The position numbers and the translations under genes were made by a program. Under the pieces are notes generated by a model. The model did not search any database. It was not told where the DNA came from and worked only from the letters and a program-made list of their open reading frames with translations. A stretch of DNA of 64,000 nt, from contig NZ_LMEH01000001.1 of NCBI RefSeq assembly GCF_001425325.1, positions 2,138,602 to 2,202,601 of the forward strand. Reading direction: 5' to 3'. The DNA is from Leifsonia sp. Root1293 (GTDB lineage: Bacteria > Actinomycetota > Actinomycetes > Actinomycetales > Microbacteriaceae). Shown piece by piece: positions 51,272 through 60,550 of this stretch (positions are counted from its first letter, which is position 1; every line of letters begins with the position of its first letter).

Positions 51272-53697
51272 CGGACGGCCCGATCGCCGGAGGACTGCAC
51301 GGACCGCGGAGCCAGCAGGGCGACCGGGTAGTCGGCCAGGAGTTCTGCGAGGAGCACCTCGCCGCTCCATTCCCTGCCGCTGATCACATCGACGAGGACA
51401 TCTTCCGGCAGCCTGAGGACGGTGCCGTTCCACCCGCCTGCGGCCGCCAGCCCCACCGGCAGCCTGGTCGCGACGGCGATGGCACCGCCGCGGTCGAACG
51501 CGACGACGTGGTCGGCGGCGGGTCCGTAGGCCGGCAGGCCGAGGTACCGGGTGAAGAGTTCGGGGTGATCGCGACGGAGGCGCAGGGCGCGCGAGGTGAC
51601 GAGCAGTTTGGCGGCGCCCGAGTCGTCGACCGACGGCAGCCAGCCGTCGTCGAGGCGCGCGAGCAGGTCGCGGCGCATCCCGGCATCGACCGGACGGCGG
51701 TTGTCGGGGTCGACGAGGGAGAGCTCCCAGAGCTCGCTGCCCTGGTAGACGTCGGGGACTCCGGGTGCCGTCAACTGGACGAGCTTGGCTCCGAGCCCGT
51801 TCGTGAAGCCCGCTGCCGTGACCGCGTCGACGACGCCCTGCACGACGGCTGCGACGTCGTCGTCATCGAAGACCGCGTCGACGGCAGCGTGCACGCGGGC
51901 TTCGAATGCTGCATCCGGCGCCGTCCAGGTGGTCGAGGTTCCCGCCTCGCGCGCCGCCTTCTCCGCGTAGGCCTGCAGGCGCTCCCGTGACGCCGGCCAG
52001 GAACCGACGACGGCCTGCCACAGCAGGTTCTCGAACGCCACGTCTCCGAGCGGCAGCCTCTCGTGCAACTCGGCGAGCGCCTGCGTCCACCCGTCCGCCC
52101 ACTCCGAGAGCACCGAGATGCGGGCGCGCACGTCCTCGCCACGCTTCGTGTCGTGAGTCGACAGGGTGGTGAGCGTGAGCGGATACGCCGCCTGCCGAAC
52201 GACCTGGCGGGAGTGGAACTCGACGGGGTCGATCGAGAACTCGCTCGGGTCGGCGCCCACCTCGGTCAGCGAGGTCAGGCGGGTGTACCTGTAGAAGGCC
52301 GTGTCCTCGACGCCCTTCGCCATCACCATGCCGGAGGTCTGCTGGAAGCGCACCGCTGCCGGATGCCGCGGGTCGGCGAGTACGGCCGCCACGGCATCGA
52401 GGGCGGCACCGATGTCCGGCCGGCGCCGGCTCGCCTCGGCCCTGGCCTCGTCGAGGTGGCCGGCCCCGAACGGCAGGTAGGAGCGGTACACCGGGAAGCA
52501 GGCGAGGAGTTCGCCGAGCGCGTCGGCGCGGGCGTCGAGGTCGAAGCCGGCAGCCTCGAGCTCCGGCAGCAGCCGCGCGAGCCTCAGTACCTCCGCGTGC
52601 AGGATGCCGTCGGCGATGGCGCGCTTGGTGCCGTGGATGAGGTCGGGCCATGATGGCGACGCCGATGCCGCGGTCGGATCGAGCGCCGCCGTAGCCCGCT
52701 CGAGCTGGTGGCGCCCTGCCGGGTCGACGAACAGCCTGTCGACCTGGGCGAGGGCGTCGTAGCCGGTGGTGCCGACCGTCGCCCACTCCGGTGGCATGGA
52801 CTCGTCGCCCTCGAGGATCTTCTCGACCCAGACCGGAGCGCCGTCGGTGAGGCGCGCGAGGTCGGCGAGATACCGCCCGGGGTCTGCGAGGCCGTCGGGG
52901 TGGTCGACGCGCAGGCCATCGGCCAGACCCTCGCGCACCCAGCGCCCGATCTCCCGGTGGGACTGCTCGAACACCCACGGAATCTCGACGCGGATGCCCG
53001 CGAGCGAGTTGACCGCGAAGAAGCGCCGGTAGTTCAGCTCGGCGTCTGCCCGACGCCAGTCGACGAGGGCGTAGTGCTGGCGGTCGAGGATCGCGCGGAT
53101 GGCTGCGACGCCGGCGTCTCCACCGGTGTCTGGAAGCCCATCCAGGGAGCCCGGTGCGAGCGGGAACCTGTGGTCGTAGTAGACCAGCTCGGCGGCATCG
53201 ACGTCGATGCTCATCGCGGCGAGCTCGTCGTCGCCGTCGCTGCGGAGCACGGGCAGCACCAGTCGACCGTCGGCGGCGTCCCAGTCGACGTCGAACGCCT
53301 CGGCGTAGCGGGACTCGCGACCATGCGCCAGGACGTCCCACCACCACACGTTCGCCGAGGGGGTCGCGACCCCGACGTGGTTCGGCACGATGTCGATGAG
53401 CACGCCGAGTCCCCGGGCCCTGGCCGCAGCAGCGAGACGGTCGAGCGCCGCGCCGCCACCGCGAGCCGGGTCCACCAGCGCGTGGTCGGTGACGTCGTAG
53501 CCGTGGTCTGAGCCGTCCTCGGCGGCGAGCAACGGCGAGAGGTAGATCCAGTCCGCTCCGAGATCCCGCACGTAGTCGACGACGGATGCGGCATCGTCGA
53601 GCGTGAACCCCGGCGTGATCTGCAGCCGGTAGGTGGATCGCGGCAGGCGCCTCGCCTGCGGCATCCGTTCACCCGATGTCGGATCCGATTCGTGCAT
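51268..53697 (-). CDS. treY: Malto-oligosyltrehalose synthase (809 aa)
   Basis: GGGGAG precedes the ATG at 53697. [40 protein letters not shown] is the TreY start, with [13 protein letters not shown] (nucleophile), [10 protein letters not shown] (acid/base) and [17 protein letters not shown]. It rearranges the reducing end of maltodextrin to an alpha,alpha-1,1 link; TreZ then frees trehalose. No treX debranching gene is in this window. A Gfo/Idh gene lies upstream by 65 bases. Confidence 0.96.
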   Translation of the reverse strand: MHESDPTSGERMPQARRLPRSTYRLQITPGFTLDDAASVVDYVRDLGADWIYLSPLLAAEDGSDHGYDVTDHALVDPARGGGAALDRLAAAARARGLGVLIDIVPNHVGVATPSANVWWWDVLAHGRESRYAEAFDVDWDAADGRLVLPVLRSDGDDELAAMSIDVDAAELVYYDHRFPLAPGSLDGLPDTGGDAGVAAIRAILDRQHYALVDWRRADAELNYRRFFAVNSLAGIRVEIPWVFEQSHREIGRWVREGLADGLRVDHPDGLADPGRYLADLARLTDGAPVWVEKILEGDESMPPEWATVGTTGYDALAQVDRLFVDPAGRHQLERATAALDPTAASASPSWPDLIHGTKRAIADGILHAEVLRLARLLPELEAAGFDLDARADALGELLACFPVYRSYLPFGAGHLDEARAEASRRRPDIGAALDAVAAVLADPRHPAAVRFQQTSGMVMAKGVEDTAFYRYTRLTSLTEVGADPSEFSIDPVEFHSRQVVRQAAYPLTLTTLSTHDTKRGEDVRARISVLSEWADGWTQALAELHERLPLGDVAFENLLWQAVVGSWPASRERLQAYAEKAAREAGTSTTWTAPDAAFEARVHAAVDAVFDDDDVAAVVQGVVDAVTAAGFTNGLGAKLVQLTAPGVPDVYQGSELWELSLVDPDNRRPVDAGMRRDLLARLDDGWLPSVDDSGAAKLLVTSRALRLRRDHPELFTRYLGLPAYGPAADHVVAFDRGGAIAVATRLPVGLAAAGGWNGTVLRLPEDVLVDVISGREWSGEVLLAELLADYPVALLAPRSVQSSGDRAVR

Positions 53698-53762
53698 GCG
53701 CTCCCCCTGCAGGCGTGACGGCGCCGGTGGCGTCACCGGCGTCACCTCAGGGTGCCACGAGT

Positions 53763-54809
53763 TCACCCGTGGGCGGCCCCCCTTGCGTGGACGGCCTCGA
53801 TGATCTCCAGAACGCGCACGGAGTCCGCAGGGTCGACGGGAACCGGGGCATTCCGCAGCAGGGTGTCGGCCAGTGCCCGATAGAAGCCGGCGTAGTCGCC
53901 GCGATCGGTGGGCTCCCGACGCGTGGCTCCCTCGAGACCGAGTTCGCCCCACGCACTCCGGGGCTTCTCCCCGAAACCGGGGTCCGTGGGCGAACCGCCG
54001 GCCTTGAGCGCGGCCTCCTGCGGGTCGAGGCCCCACGTGGTGTAGCCGGCCTCGGATCCGAGCACACGGAAGCGCGGGCCGAACTGGGCTGCGAGCGAGC
54101 TCATCCAGAGGTGCGAGATCGTTCCCGAGGCGTGGGTGAGAGCCACGAACGCGTCGTCGTCGGCACCGGCCCCCGCGCGGAGCGTGCGCACCTCGGCGTA
54201 CACGTCGACAACGGGGCCGAAGAGCGTGAGCGCCTGGTCGATGAGGTGGGTGCCCAGGTCGAAGAGGATTCCGCCCCCGGATGCGGCAGCCGTCGTCGAC
54301 TTCCAGGTGGCCGGCGGAGTCGGCTTCCACCATTCGAACCGCGACTCGAACCGGCGTACCTCGCCGAGTTCTCCAGCATCGATGAGGCGGCGAAGCGTCA
54401 GGAAGTCGCCGTCCCAGCGGCGGTTCTGGAATACCGTCAGGGTGCCGGCGGATGCTGCGGCAGCGTCGATGAGCGCGCGCCCTTCGGCCGCGGTGACGGC
54501 GAAGGGCTTGTCGACGACGACCGAGAGCCCAGCGGCGAGCGCGGCCTCGGCAAGGGGAGCGTGCGTCTCGGGCGGGGAACCGATGACCACGAGATCGAGG
54601 TCGGCGGCCCGGGCGAGAACGTCGTCGGGGCTGTCGACGACGGTGGCATTCGGGTGCAGGCGCTCCGCCTCGGCGCGCCGCTCCGGGTTCGCGGTGACGA
54701 CGACGTCGAGCGAGAACTCGTCGTTCGCGGCCAGGAACGGGGCGTGGAACACCCGCCCCGACGTGCCGAAGCCGATGACGGCGGTGCGGATGGGCTCAGT
54801 GGTGGTCAT
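53763..54809 (-). CDS. Gfo/Idh/MocA-family oxidoreductase (348 aa)
   Basis: Start ATG at 54809 with AGGAG upstream. [23 protein letters not shown] is the NAD-binding Rossmann start, [14 protein letters not shown] has the catalytic Lys of EKP-like motifs, and [17 protein letters not shown] is the Gfo/Idh C-terminal signature (GxxxDxGxHxxD). It probably acts on a sugar or inositol, but the substrate cannot be told. It may share a transcript with treY. Confidence 0.9.
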   Translation of the reverse strand: MTTTEPIRTAVIGFGTSGRVFHAPFLAANDEFSLDVVVTANPERRAEAERLHPNATVVDSPDDVLARAADLDLVVIGSPPETHAPLAEAALAAGLSVVVDKPFAVTAAEGRALIDAAAASAGTLTVFQNRRWDGDFLTLRRLIDAGELGEVRRFESRFEWWKPTPPATWKSTTAAASGGGILFDLGTHLIDQALTLFGPVVDVYAEVRTLRAGAGADDDAFVALTHASGTISHLWMSSLAAQFGPRFRVLGSEAGYTTWGLDPQEAALKAGGSPTDPGFGEKPRSAWGELGLEGATRREPTDRGDYAGFYRALADTLLRNAPVPVDPADSVRVLEIIEAVHARGAAHG

Positions 54810-54864
54810 GACGCTCCTGTTCACTGCCGCGAGCGCGCGGCCTCTTCATGGATACCACGACGAT

Positions 54865-55656
54865 TCAGCGCAGCTGCACCAGCTGCCGCACGTCGTCGTA
54901 GGGCAGCTCGTCGACGACGGCACTCACCCAGATCTCCTCGAGCGTGACGGCCCCGCGATAGGTGCTGAGGAACGCCGTGTCGGCGGCGTCGCGCCCCGTG
55001 GCGATGCGCACGAGGGACTGGCGGGGCGCCAGCGCCGTCGCGTCGACGACATGCCATGCCCCATCCACGTAGGCCTCGGCCACGGCGTGGAAGTCCATCG
55101 GATCGAGGCCCGGCGCGTAGACGGCCACCAGCCGCGCCGGAATGTCGAGGGCGCGCAGGAAGGCGATCACGAGGTGCGCATAATCGCGGCAGACGCCCCT
55201 GCGAGCGAGCAGGGTGCGCTCGGCGCCGTCTGTCGGCAGGCTCGAACCGGGAACGTAGGCGAGGTGGCTGCCCACCCACGAGCTGACGGCGTCGAGAGCC
55301 TCCACCCCCGTCAGTCCGCCGAACTCAGCAACAGCGGTCGGTCCGAGAGAGTCCGACTCGCAGTACCGGCTCGGCCGCAGGTAGGTGAGCAGTGAGCGCT
55401 CGGTGACGGCGAGGGGCTCGGCCTGCCCCGTCACTGTCACCGCGTAGTCGAGGGTGAGCTCGCCCGGCCCGGCCTCGAGGGCGTGGATGCGCGTTCCGTG
55501 ACCGCTGATCACCTCGCGGGGTTCGACGCTCACCCCGTCGAGCCTCAGATCGAGCGTCTCGGTGCGCTCGTTACCCTCCGCGACCGCCACGATGAACGCG
55601 AGGTGCGCCGGGTCAAGGATCTGGAGGCGGAGGTGGGCGTTGGCTGTGCGCTGCAT
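54865..55656 (-). CDS. Transglutaminase-like cysteine protein (263 aa)
   Basis: An N-terminal beta domain (about 1-110) is followed by the transglutaminase core: RRGVCRDYAHL with Cys156, MDFHAVAEAYV with His190 and HVVDATALA with Asp205 form the catalytic triad. GGAG and AGGAG precede the ATG. The family can act as peptidase or ligase; partners are often DUF403/DUF404 proteins, which are not seen here. Function uncertain. Confidence 0.9.
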   Translation of the reverse strand: MQRTANAHLRLQILDPAHLAFIVAVAEGNERTETLDLRLDGVSVEPREVISGHGTRIHALEAGPGELTLDYAVTVTGQAEPLAVTERSLLTYLRPSRYCESDSLGPTAVAEFGGLTGVEALDAVSSWVGSHLAYVPGSSLPTDGAERTLLARRGVCRDYAHLVIAFLRALDIPARLVAVYAPGLDPMDFHAVAEAYVDGAWHVVDATALAPRQSLVRIATGRDAADTAFLSTYRGAVTLEEIWVSAVVDELPYDDVRQLVQLR

Positions 55657-55761
55657 CTGAGGTCTCCTGCTCCGACGGGGACGGTGCCGACCGGCACGGT
55701 GGTCCTATCATCACAGCACCGAGCGTCAGCGCGAGACCGCGCGTCGGTTCAGGACCGTGCG

Positions 55762-56061
55762 TCAGCGCAGCGGAGAGCCCACCACGGTGAAGCCCGTCCC
55801 GCCCATGACACCCGAGAGCAACGGCCGGGCCTCGTCGATGGCCGCTCTGACCGAGGGCAGCTCGAGCGATGCCCGGTGAGCCTCCTCGGATTCCCAGAGC
55901 TCGGCCACGAACACCGTGTCCGGTTCGTCGTCGCTGACACCGACCTCGTAGAGGAGGCATCCGACCTCCCGCAGCGGGGCGCTGGGCCTGGTGAGCAGGG
56001 CCACGAGCTCGTCGCGACGGCCGGGGCGGGCACCGAGGGTGCCGATGTTCGCGTAGGTCAT
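55762..56061 (-). CDS. Antibiotic biosynthesis monooxygenase-fold (ABM) protein, quinol-oxygenase-like (99 aa)
   Basis: MTYANIGTLGARPGRRDELVALLTRP...CLLYEVGVSDDEPDTVFVAELWESEEAHRASLEL is the dimeric alpha-beta barrel of ABM domain proteins (YgiN-like). They oxidise quinols or similar molecules without cofactors. The gene has no ribosome site or strong -10 that I can see, and is divergent from maltokinase. Substrate unknown. Confidence 0.88.
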   Translation of the reverse strand: MTYANIGTLGARPGRRDELVALLTRPSAPLREVGCLLYEVGVSDDEPDTVFVAELWESEEAHRASLELPSVRAAIDEARPLLSGVMGGTGFTVVGSPLR

Positions 56062-56165
56062 AGTCCATCTTCGCGCTGATCAGCGACCCGCCGCCGACCG
56101 ACTTCGCGCAGCCGAGGGTCGGTGCGGGTCTTCGCAACCCCTCGACACCGACCGGTCGGCGGCCC

Positions 56166-56171
56166 TAGCGT
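56166..56171 (+). promoter_or_regulatory. Leaderless-type -10 (TAGCGT) with TCGACA -35 for maltokinase
   Basis: TAGCGT ends 6 bases before the ATG at 56178; TCGACA (56142-56147) lies 18 bases upstream of it. Confidence 0.6.
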
Positions 56172-56177
56172 CGCAGT

Positions 56178-57596
56178 ATGGACAGCACGATGGCGTGCCT
56201 CACGGACTGGATGATGCGGCAACGCTGGTACGGCGGCAAGGGCCGCGTACCGCAGCTGCGCCGTCTGGGCGCGTGGGACCTGCCGAGCGATACCGAGGGC
56301 GTGCGCGTGCGCACGCTGCTCCTCATGGACGAAGCCGCACGTCCGGCGACCCTCTACCAGGTGCCGATCACGCTGCGGCACTCGCTGCTGCCCGGCGGCG
56401 GGCACAGGCTCATCGGACGCGTCGACTCGGGAGAGTACGCCTACGACGGCCCTTACGACCCGGTGTATGCGCGCGCCCTGCTCCGCATGATCGTCGGCGA
56501 GCAGACGGCGATCCCGGATGCCGTCGACGCTATCGGTCACAGTTCGCTTCCGGCCGCCCGCGCCGACAACCCTCGCCTGGACGACGCGTCGATGACGGCG
56601 ACAGTGCTGAGCGGCGAACAGTCGAACACGTCGATCATCTACGAGGGACCCGGCGATCGTGTCAGCGTGATCTGCAAGGTGTTCCGGCAACTCCACCACG
56701 GCGACAACCCCGACGTCACCCTGCAGACCGCGCTCGCCGAGTCCGGCTCGCCGCATGTTCCGCGCAGTGTCGGCAACATCACCGGCGAGTGGGACGACGT
56801 GGGGCGAGCCTCCGGACGGGCCAGCGGCCACCTCGCCTTCGCGCAGGAGTTCCTGCCCGGCGTGCAGGACGCGTGGCGCTTCGCACTCGACGCCGCGGCA
56901 TCCGGCGACGACTTCAGCGCCCCCGCGCACGACCTCGGCGTTGCGACAGCGGTCGTGCACAGCTCCCTCTCGCACCTGTTCCCGACCCGGCCGGCGAGCC
57001 CGGGCGACATGGTCGCCGTCACCATGAGCTGGTACCAGCGCCTCGCGATCGCACTGGCGGAGGTGCCGGAGATCGCGGCTCACCGGGCCGAGACCGAAGC
57101 GGTCTTCGAGGCCGCACAGGCCGTCCCCTGGCCTTCGATGCAGCGCATCCACGGCGACTTCCACCTGGGTCAGGTGTTGCAGGTTCCGGACCGCGGCTGG
57201 GTTCTCGTCGACTTCGAGGGCGAGCCGATGCGCCCCATGAACGAACGCGACCAGCCCGATCTCGTTCTGCGCGACATCGCCGGCATGCTCCGCTCCTTCG
57301 ACTACGTGGCCGGCTCGACGAAGGCCGACCATCCCGAGCGCCGGGTATCGGAGCTGAAGGCGTGGTCGCACGACGCCCGCCGCGCGTTCGTCGATGGCTA
57401 CATAGCGGCATCCGGCAACGATCTCCGTGAGCACCGTCAACTGCTCGACGCCTTCGAGCTCGACAAGGCCGTGTACGAGGCGGTCTACGAGACCCGCAAC
57501 AGGCCGACGTGGGCGCCGATCCCGTTGATCGCCATCGAGAGACTGCTCTCACGCGGACGGATGCCGGAACCGGCCGACGTCGGCGGACGCCTGTAG
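56178..57596 (+). CDS. Maltokinase (472 aa)
   Basis: CLTDWMMRQRWYGGKGRVP opens the N-terminal cap domain of Mak/Pep2 maltokinases. IHGDFHLGQVLQV near 325 (catalytic Asp) and VLVDFEGEPMRPMNERDQPDLVLRDIAGMLRSFDY near 345 (metal site) are the kinase motifs. It uses ATP to make maltose 1-phosphate, the donor for GlgE. No glgE or treS is in the window, but treY/treZ are 5 kb away. The stop TAG is part of the next gene's -10. Confidence 0.93.
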   Translation: MDSTMACLTDWMMRQRWYGGKGRVPQLRRLGAWDLPSDTEGVRVRTLLLMDEAARPATLYQVPITLRHSLLPGGGHRLIGRVDSGEYAYDGPYDPVYARALLRMIVGEQTAIPDAVDAIGHSSLPAARADNPRLDDASMTATVLSGEQSNTSIIYEGPGDRVSVICKVFRQLHHGDNPDVTLQTALAESGSPHVPRSVGNITGEWDDVGRASGRASGHLAFAQEFLPGVQDAWRFALDAAASGDDFSAPAHDLGVATAVVHSSLSHLFPTRPASPGDMVAVTMSWYQRLAIALAEVPEIAAHRAETEAVFEAAQAVPWPSMQRIHGDFHLGQVLQVPDRGWVLVDFEGEPMRPMNERDQPDLVLRDIAGMLRSFDYVAGSTKADHPERRVSELKAWSHDARRAFVDGYIAASGNDLREHRQLLDAFELDKAVYEAVYETRNRPTWAPIPLIAIERLLSRGRMPEPADVGGRL

Positions 57597-57599
57597 CGT
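57594..57599 (+). promoter_or_regulatory. -10 box TAGCGT formed by the maltokinase stop codon
   Basis: The TAG (57594-57596) is the maltokinase stop. TAGCGT ends 6 bases before the ATG at 57606. Confidence 0.5.
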
Positions 57600-57605
57600 C
57601 GAGCC

Positions 57606-57893
57606 ATGCGATTCACCTTCTCCGCGCCGCTCTGGGAGTGGCAGGCGCAGGCGAACTGGTATTTCGTCAGCCTGCCCGAGGAGATGGGCACGGACATCGC
57701 CGAGGTGCCGCGGATGGTGCGGGGCTTCGGGGCGGTGAAGGTACGGGTGCGCATCGGCGGATCCGACTGGTCGACCTCGATCTTCCCCTCGGACGGCACC
57801 TACGTGCTGCCGATCAAGAAGGCCGTGCGCACGGCAGAGGGCATCGAACCCGACGACGAGGTGAGCGTCGATCTCGAGGTGATCGACCTCTAG
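57606..57893 (+). CDS. DUF1905-family protein (95 aa)
   Basis: MRFTFSAPLWEWQAQANWYFVSLPEEMG...RIGGSDWSTSIFPSDGTYVLPIKKAVRTAEGIEPDDEVSVDLEV matches DUF1905 over its whole length. Its function is not known. It starts 9 bases after maltokinase with its own -10. Confidence 0.88.
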   Translation: MRFTFSAPLWEWQAQANWYFVSLPEEMGTDIAEVPRMVRGFGAVKVRVRIGGSDWSTSIFPSDGTYVLPIKKAVRTAEGIEPDDEVSVDLEVIDL

Positions 57894-57932
57894 GAGTCGG
57901 GCCCGGCGTTCGTCCACCGAGCCCGACTGGGC

Positions 57933-58586
57933 CTACGCCGCTGAGGGCGTGGCGCGCTCGGCCTTGGCCAGGTTCGCGATGAGCTCATCGCGGGTCTGCC
58001 GGACCACGTACGCGGGCTGGTCGCGCTCGACGCGCCAGCTCTCCGAGAGCGGGCCGACGTTCACTGTGTCGAAGCCGACCTGGTCGTAGAGACGCTCGAC
58101 GGCCTGTGCGGCGTCGTCGAAGTCGCTCGACGTGGCGAGAGCGCGGCGACCAGGGGTGCCGGCCGGAGTTCCGTCGGTGGTGATGTCGGCGGCCATGATG
58201 TGGTTGAAGCCCTTGGCGACGCGGCTCTGGGGAAGGTGGGCCTGCAGCATTCCGGAGACTGTGTCGATGCCGTCGTCGAGCGAGGCGATGTGGCCATCGC
58301 GCTCGAAGTAGTAGTTGTTGGTGTCGATCACGATCTTGCCGGCGAGCGGCTCGACCGGAACTGCGTCGAGGGCCTTGAGGGGCACCGTCACGACAGCGAT
58401 GTCCGCTGCTGCGGCGGCATCCGTCGCCGTTGCCGCCTTGGCGTGGGGGCCGAGATCGGCGATGAGATCGCCGAGGGTCTCCGGCCCGCGTGAATTGCTG
58501 ATGACCACGTCGTAGCCCGCCGCGATGGCCGCGCGAGCGACCTGGCTGCCGATGTGTCCTGCTCCGATGATTCCGATTGTCGTCAT
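57933..58586 (-). CDS. NADPH-dependent F420 reductase-family/NADP-oxidoreductase-like protein (217 aa)
   Basis: MTTIGIIGAGHIGSQVARAAIAAGYDVVISNSRGPETL is the NADP-binding Rossmann motif (GxGxxG); KIVIDTNNYYFERDG and RVAKGFNHIMAADI are family motifs. Despite the family name, most actinobacterial members are called only by resemblance and act on unknown substrates. No ribosome site is clear. It is a lone gene. Confidence 0.85.
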   Translation of the reverse strand: MTTIGIIGAGHIGSQVARAAIAAGYDVVISNSRGPETLGDLIADLGPHAKAATATDAAAAADIAVVTVPLKALDAVPVEPLAGKIVIDTNNYYFERDGHIASLDDGIDTVSGMLQAHLPQSRVAKGFNHIMAADITTDGTPAGTPGRRALATSSDFDDAAQAVERLYDQVGFDTVNVGPLSESWRVERDQPAYVVRQTRDELIANLAKAERATPSAA

Positions 58587-58753
58587 GTGGGTAGGCAAGA
58601 CGTCCGGGCTGCCGTTTGTTCCCGTTCCCAGCCGATCCTGATGTGAGACGGCCGATCGGCGACGCTCGGTGTTCGGTTCCTGTGAAGTCAAGGGCATGCA
58701 TCGGATGCCGGCCGTGCCACATGCTGGAAGCATCACGAGAAGCGAGGGGCGAC

Positions 58754-58945
58754 ATGAGCGACGACGCGAAGAACGATCCCGATGGCCAGGAGAAGCCCGA
58801 CGGACTGGGTGGAGACGGCACAATCCCCAACCACCCGGGCGGCATCGGTGTGGGCGTGGGCGAGGAGTCCCACTTCAATCCGGAGGAGGATGCGCCGGAG
58901 ACCGACCCGGATGAGCTCGGAGACGAGAAGCCGGATCACGCCTAG
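58754..58945 (+). CDS. Small acidic hypothetical protein (63 aa)
   Basis: Very acidic, rich in D, E, G and P (SDDAKNDPDGQEKPDG; EEDAPETDPDELGDE), with a Gly-rich centre. It has no membrane segment or known domain. GAGGGG lies six bases ahead of the ATG, which makes it a believable gene. Not found by homology here; probably a disordered protein. Confidence 0.65.
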   Translation: MSDDAKNDPDGQEKPDGLGGDGTIPNHPGGIGVGVGEESHFNPEEDAPETDPDELGDEKPDHA

Positions 58946-59080
58946 CCCGCTGGACGTGGGCTCGGAGCGCGCCTCGGCTGCGTAGCCCTCGCCGACGGAT
59001 ACGGCGACATCGAGCGCGACGGCCCGAGTTCAGCCGCGCCAGAAAAGAATTCGTCCGAGTCGGGAATAACATGCAGATGC

Positions 59081-59653
59081 ATGGACTTATACCCCCGCAT
59101 GGACACCACGACCACTCACCCCCAGTACATCGCCGGCACCTGGAAGCTCGACCCGGCCCACTCCGAGCTCTCGTTCTCGGTGCGCCACCTCGCCATCAGC
59201 AAGGTGCGCGGCTCGTTCGAGAACTTCGACGCCACCATCGTGACCGGGGAGAACCCCGCTGACACGACCATCGACGCCACCATCGAGGTGGCCTCGGTCA
59301 ACACGAACCAGGCTCAGCGCGACGAGCACCTCCGCACGAGCGACTTCTTCAAGGTCGACGAGTTCCCCACCGCCACCTATGCGGCCAAGGACATCGCGAT
59401 CGACGGCGACGACTTCACCGTCACCGGCGACCTGACCCTCCGCGGCGTCACCAAGCCCGTCACCCTGAAGGGCGAGTTCGGCGGCATCACCACCGATGGC
59501 TACGGCCAGACCAAGGCCGGAGCGTCAGCGACCGCCAAGTTCAACCGCAACGACTTCGGTGTCTCGTGGAACGCAGCCGTCGAGGCCGGCGGCCTGACGC
59601 TCGGTGACGAGATCACCCTGAACGCCGAGATCCAGGTCGTTCTGCAGAAGTAG
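59081..59653 (+). CDS. YceI-family protein (190 aa)
   Basis: GTWKLDPAHSELSFSVRHLAISKVRGSFENFDATI and VASVNTNQAQRDEHLRTSDFFKVDEFPTATYAAKD match the YceI lipocalin-like fold, which binds polyisoprenoid or other hydrophobic molecules. No signal peptide is present, so it should be cytoplasmic. TAACAT 8 bases upstream of 59081 is a likely leaderless -10; an in-frame ATG at 59099 is an alternative start. It ends at a strong terminator. Confidence 0.93.
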   Translation: MDLYPRMDTTTTHPQYIAGTWKLDPAHSELSFSVRHLAISKVRGSFENFDATIVTGENPADTTIDATIEVASVNTNQAQRDEHLRTSDFFKVDEFPTATYAAKDIAIDGDDFTVTGDLTLRGVTKPVTLKGEFGGITTDGYGQTKAGASATAKFNRNDFGVSWNAAVEAGGLTLGDEITLNAEIQVVLQK

Positions 59654-59677
59654 GTCCACCCTCACTTCCCAGCTCGA

Positions 59678-59712
59678 AAGCGGGCGGCACCGGTCACCGG
59701 TGCCGCCCGCTT
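59678..59712 (+). terminator. Near-perfect terminator hairpin after yceI
   Basis: AAGCGGGCGGCACCGGT (59678-59694), one base, then its exact complement 59696-59712, followed by CTCTGT. The 17-base arms form one of the strongest stems in the window. Confidence 0.9.
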
Positions 59713-59742
59713 CTCTGTGATCGGCCACCGGCACAGGCCGGG

Positions 59743-59748
59743 CAGAAT
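59743..59748 (+). promoter_or_regulatory. Leaderless-type -10 (CAGAAT) for the hydrolase gene
   Basis: CAGAAT ends 6 bases before the ATG at 59755. Confidence 0.4.
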
Positions 59749-59754
59749 GGACGC

Positions 59755-60429
59755 ATGTCAACGGAGCCCATCACGATCGACATCGACGGCACGACGGTGT
59801 CCGGCGCCTACGCCCGCCCCGAGAGCGCCTGGGCCACCGTGGTGGTGGCCCATGGAGCCGGGTCGGGGTACGAGCATCCGTTCCTCGTCGGCTTCGCCGA
59901 AGCCCTCGCCGCCGAGGGCGTCGCCACCCTGCGGTTCAACTTCGCCTATCGCGAGGCCGGCCGCAGTTTCCCCGACAGGCCGCCGGCGGCCATCGCCGCC
60001 TGGCGCGCCGCGCTGACCTTCGCTCAGCAACGGGCGCGCGACGCCGCCTCCCCTGACGAGCCGGTCTGGGCGGCGGGCAAGTCCTTCGGCGGCCGGATGG
60101 CGTCGATGGCCGTGGCGGAAGGAATGGAGCCGGCCGGGCTCGTCTTCCTCGGGTACCCGCTGCACCCGCCCGGTCGTCCTGAGAAGATCCGCGACGCTCA
60201 CCTCTACGGCCTCACCCTGCCGATGCTCTTCGTGGAAGGGACCCGTGATCCCTTCATCGGTGTCGATCTGCTCGAGTCCGTCGTCGAGCGCATCGGTCGG
60301 AACGCCTCGATCTCGTGGATCGACGGCGGAACCCACGACTTCGCCGTGGCAGGCACCAAGCGCCCGGCCGACGTGATCGGCGCCTCGCTGGCGACGATCG
60401 TCGCCGACTACATGCGCGCACAGGCATGA
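59755..60429 (+). CDS. Alpha/beta hydrolase, KANL3/Tex30-like (224 aa)
   Basis: TVVVAHGAGSGYEHPFL has the oxyanion region (HGAGSG), WAAGKSFGGRMASMAVAE the nucleophile elbow (GKSFGG), FVEGTRDPF the acid Asp and GGTHDFAV the His. The family is widespread with unknown substrates, likely small esters. It is a lone leaderless gene. Confidence 0.9.
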   Translation: MSTEPITIDIDGTTVSGAYARPESAWATVVVAHGAGSGYEHPFLVGFAEALAAEGVATLRFNFAYREAGRSFPDRPPAAIAAWRAALTFAQQRARDAASPDEPVWAAGKSFGGRMASMAVAEGMEPAGLVFLGYPLHPPGRPEKIRDAHLYGLTLPMLFVEGTRDPFIGVDLLESVVERIGRNASISWIDGGTHDFAVAGTKRPADVIGASLATIVADYMRAQA

Positions 60430-60537
60430 ATCGATGTCTGGGAGCGATGGAGGCCCCGGTACGGACGCCCGAGCCGGCCCGAGCCCCGTGCCTGTCAAGG
60501 GGTTCGGGGTTTCCGGTCGCCGCCCAGCGGGAAGCCC

Positions 60538-60543
60538 TACGCT
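60538..60543 (+). promoter_or_regulatory. Leaderless-type -10 (TACGCT) for the PlsC-like gene
   Basis: TACGCT ends 7 bases before the ATG at 60551. Confidence 0.45.
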
Positions 60544-60550
60544 GGGTGCC

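Noticed and set aside
57933-58586. A firm call of F420 metabolism from the NPDR-like gene and the FrhB-like gene
   Set aside because: Both families are often found in bacteria that do not make F420. No F420 synthesis gene (fbiA/B/C) was seen in the window, so the co-factor is left open.
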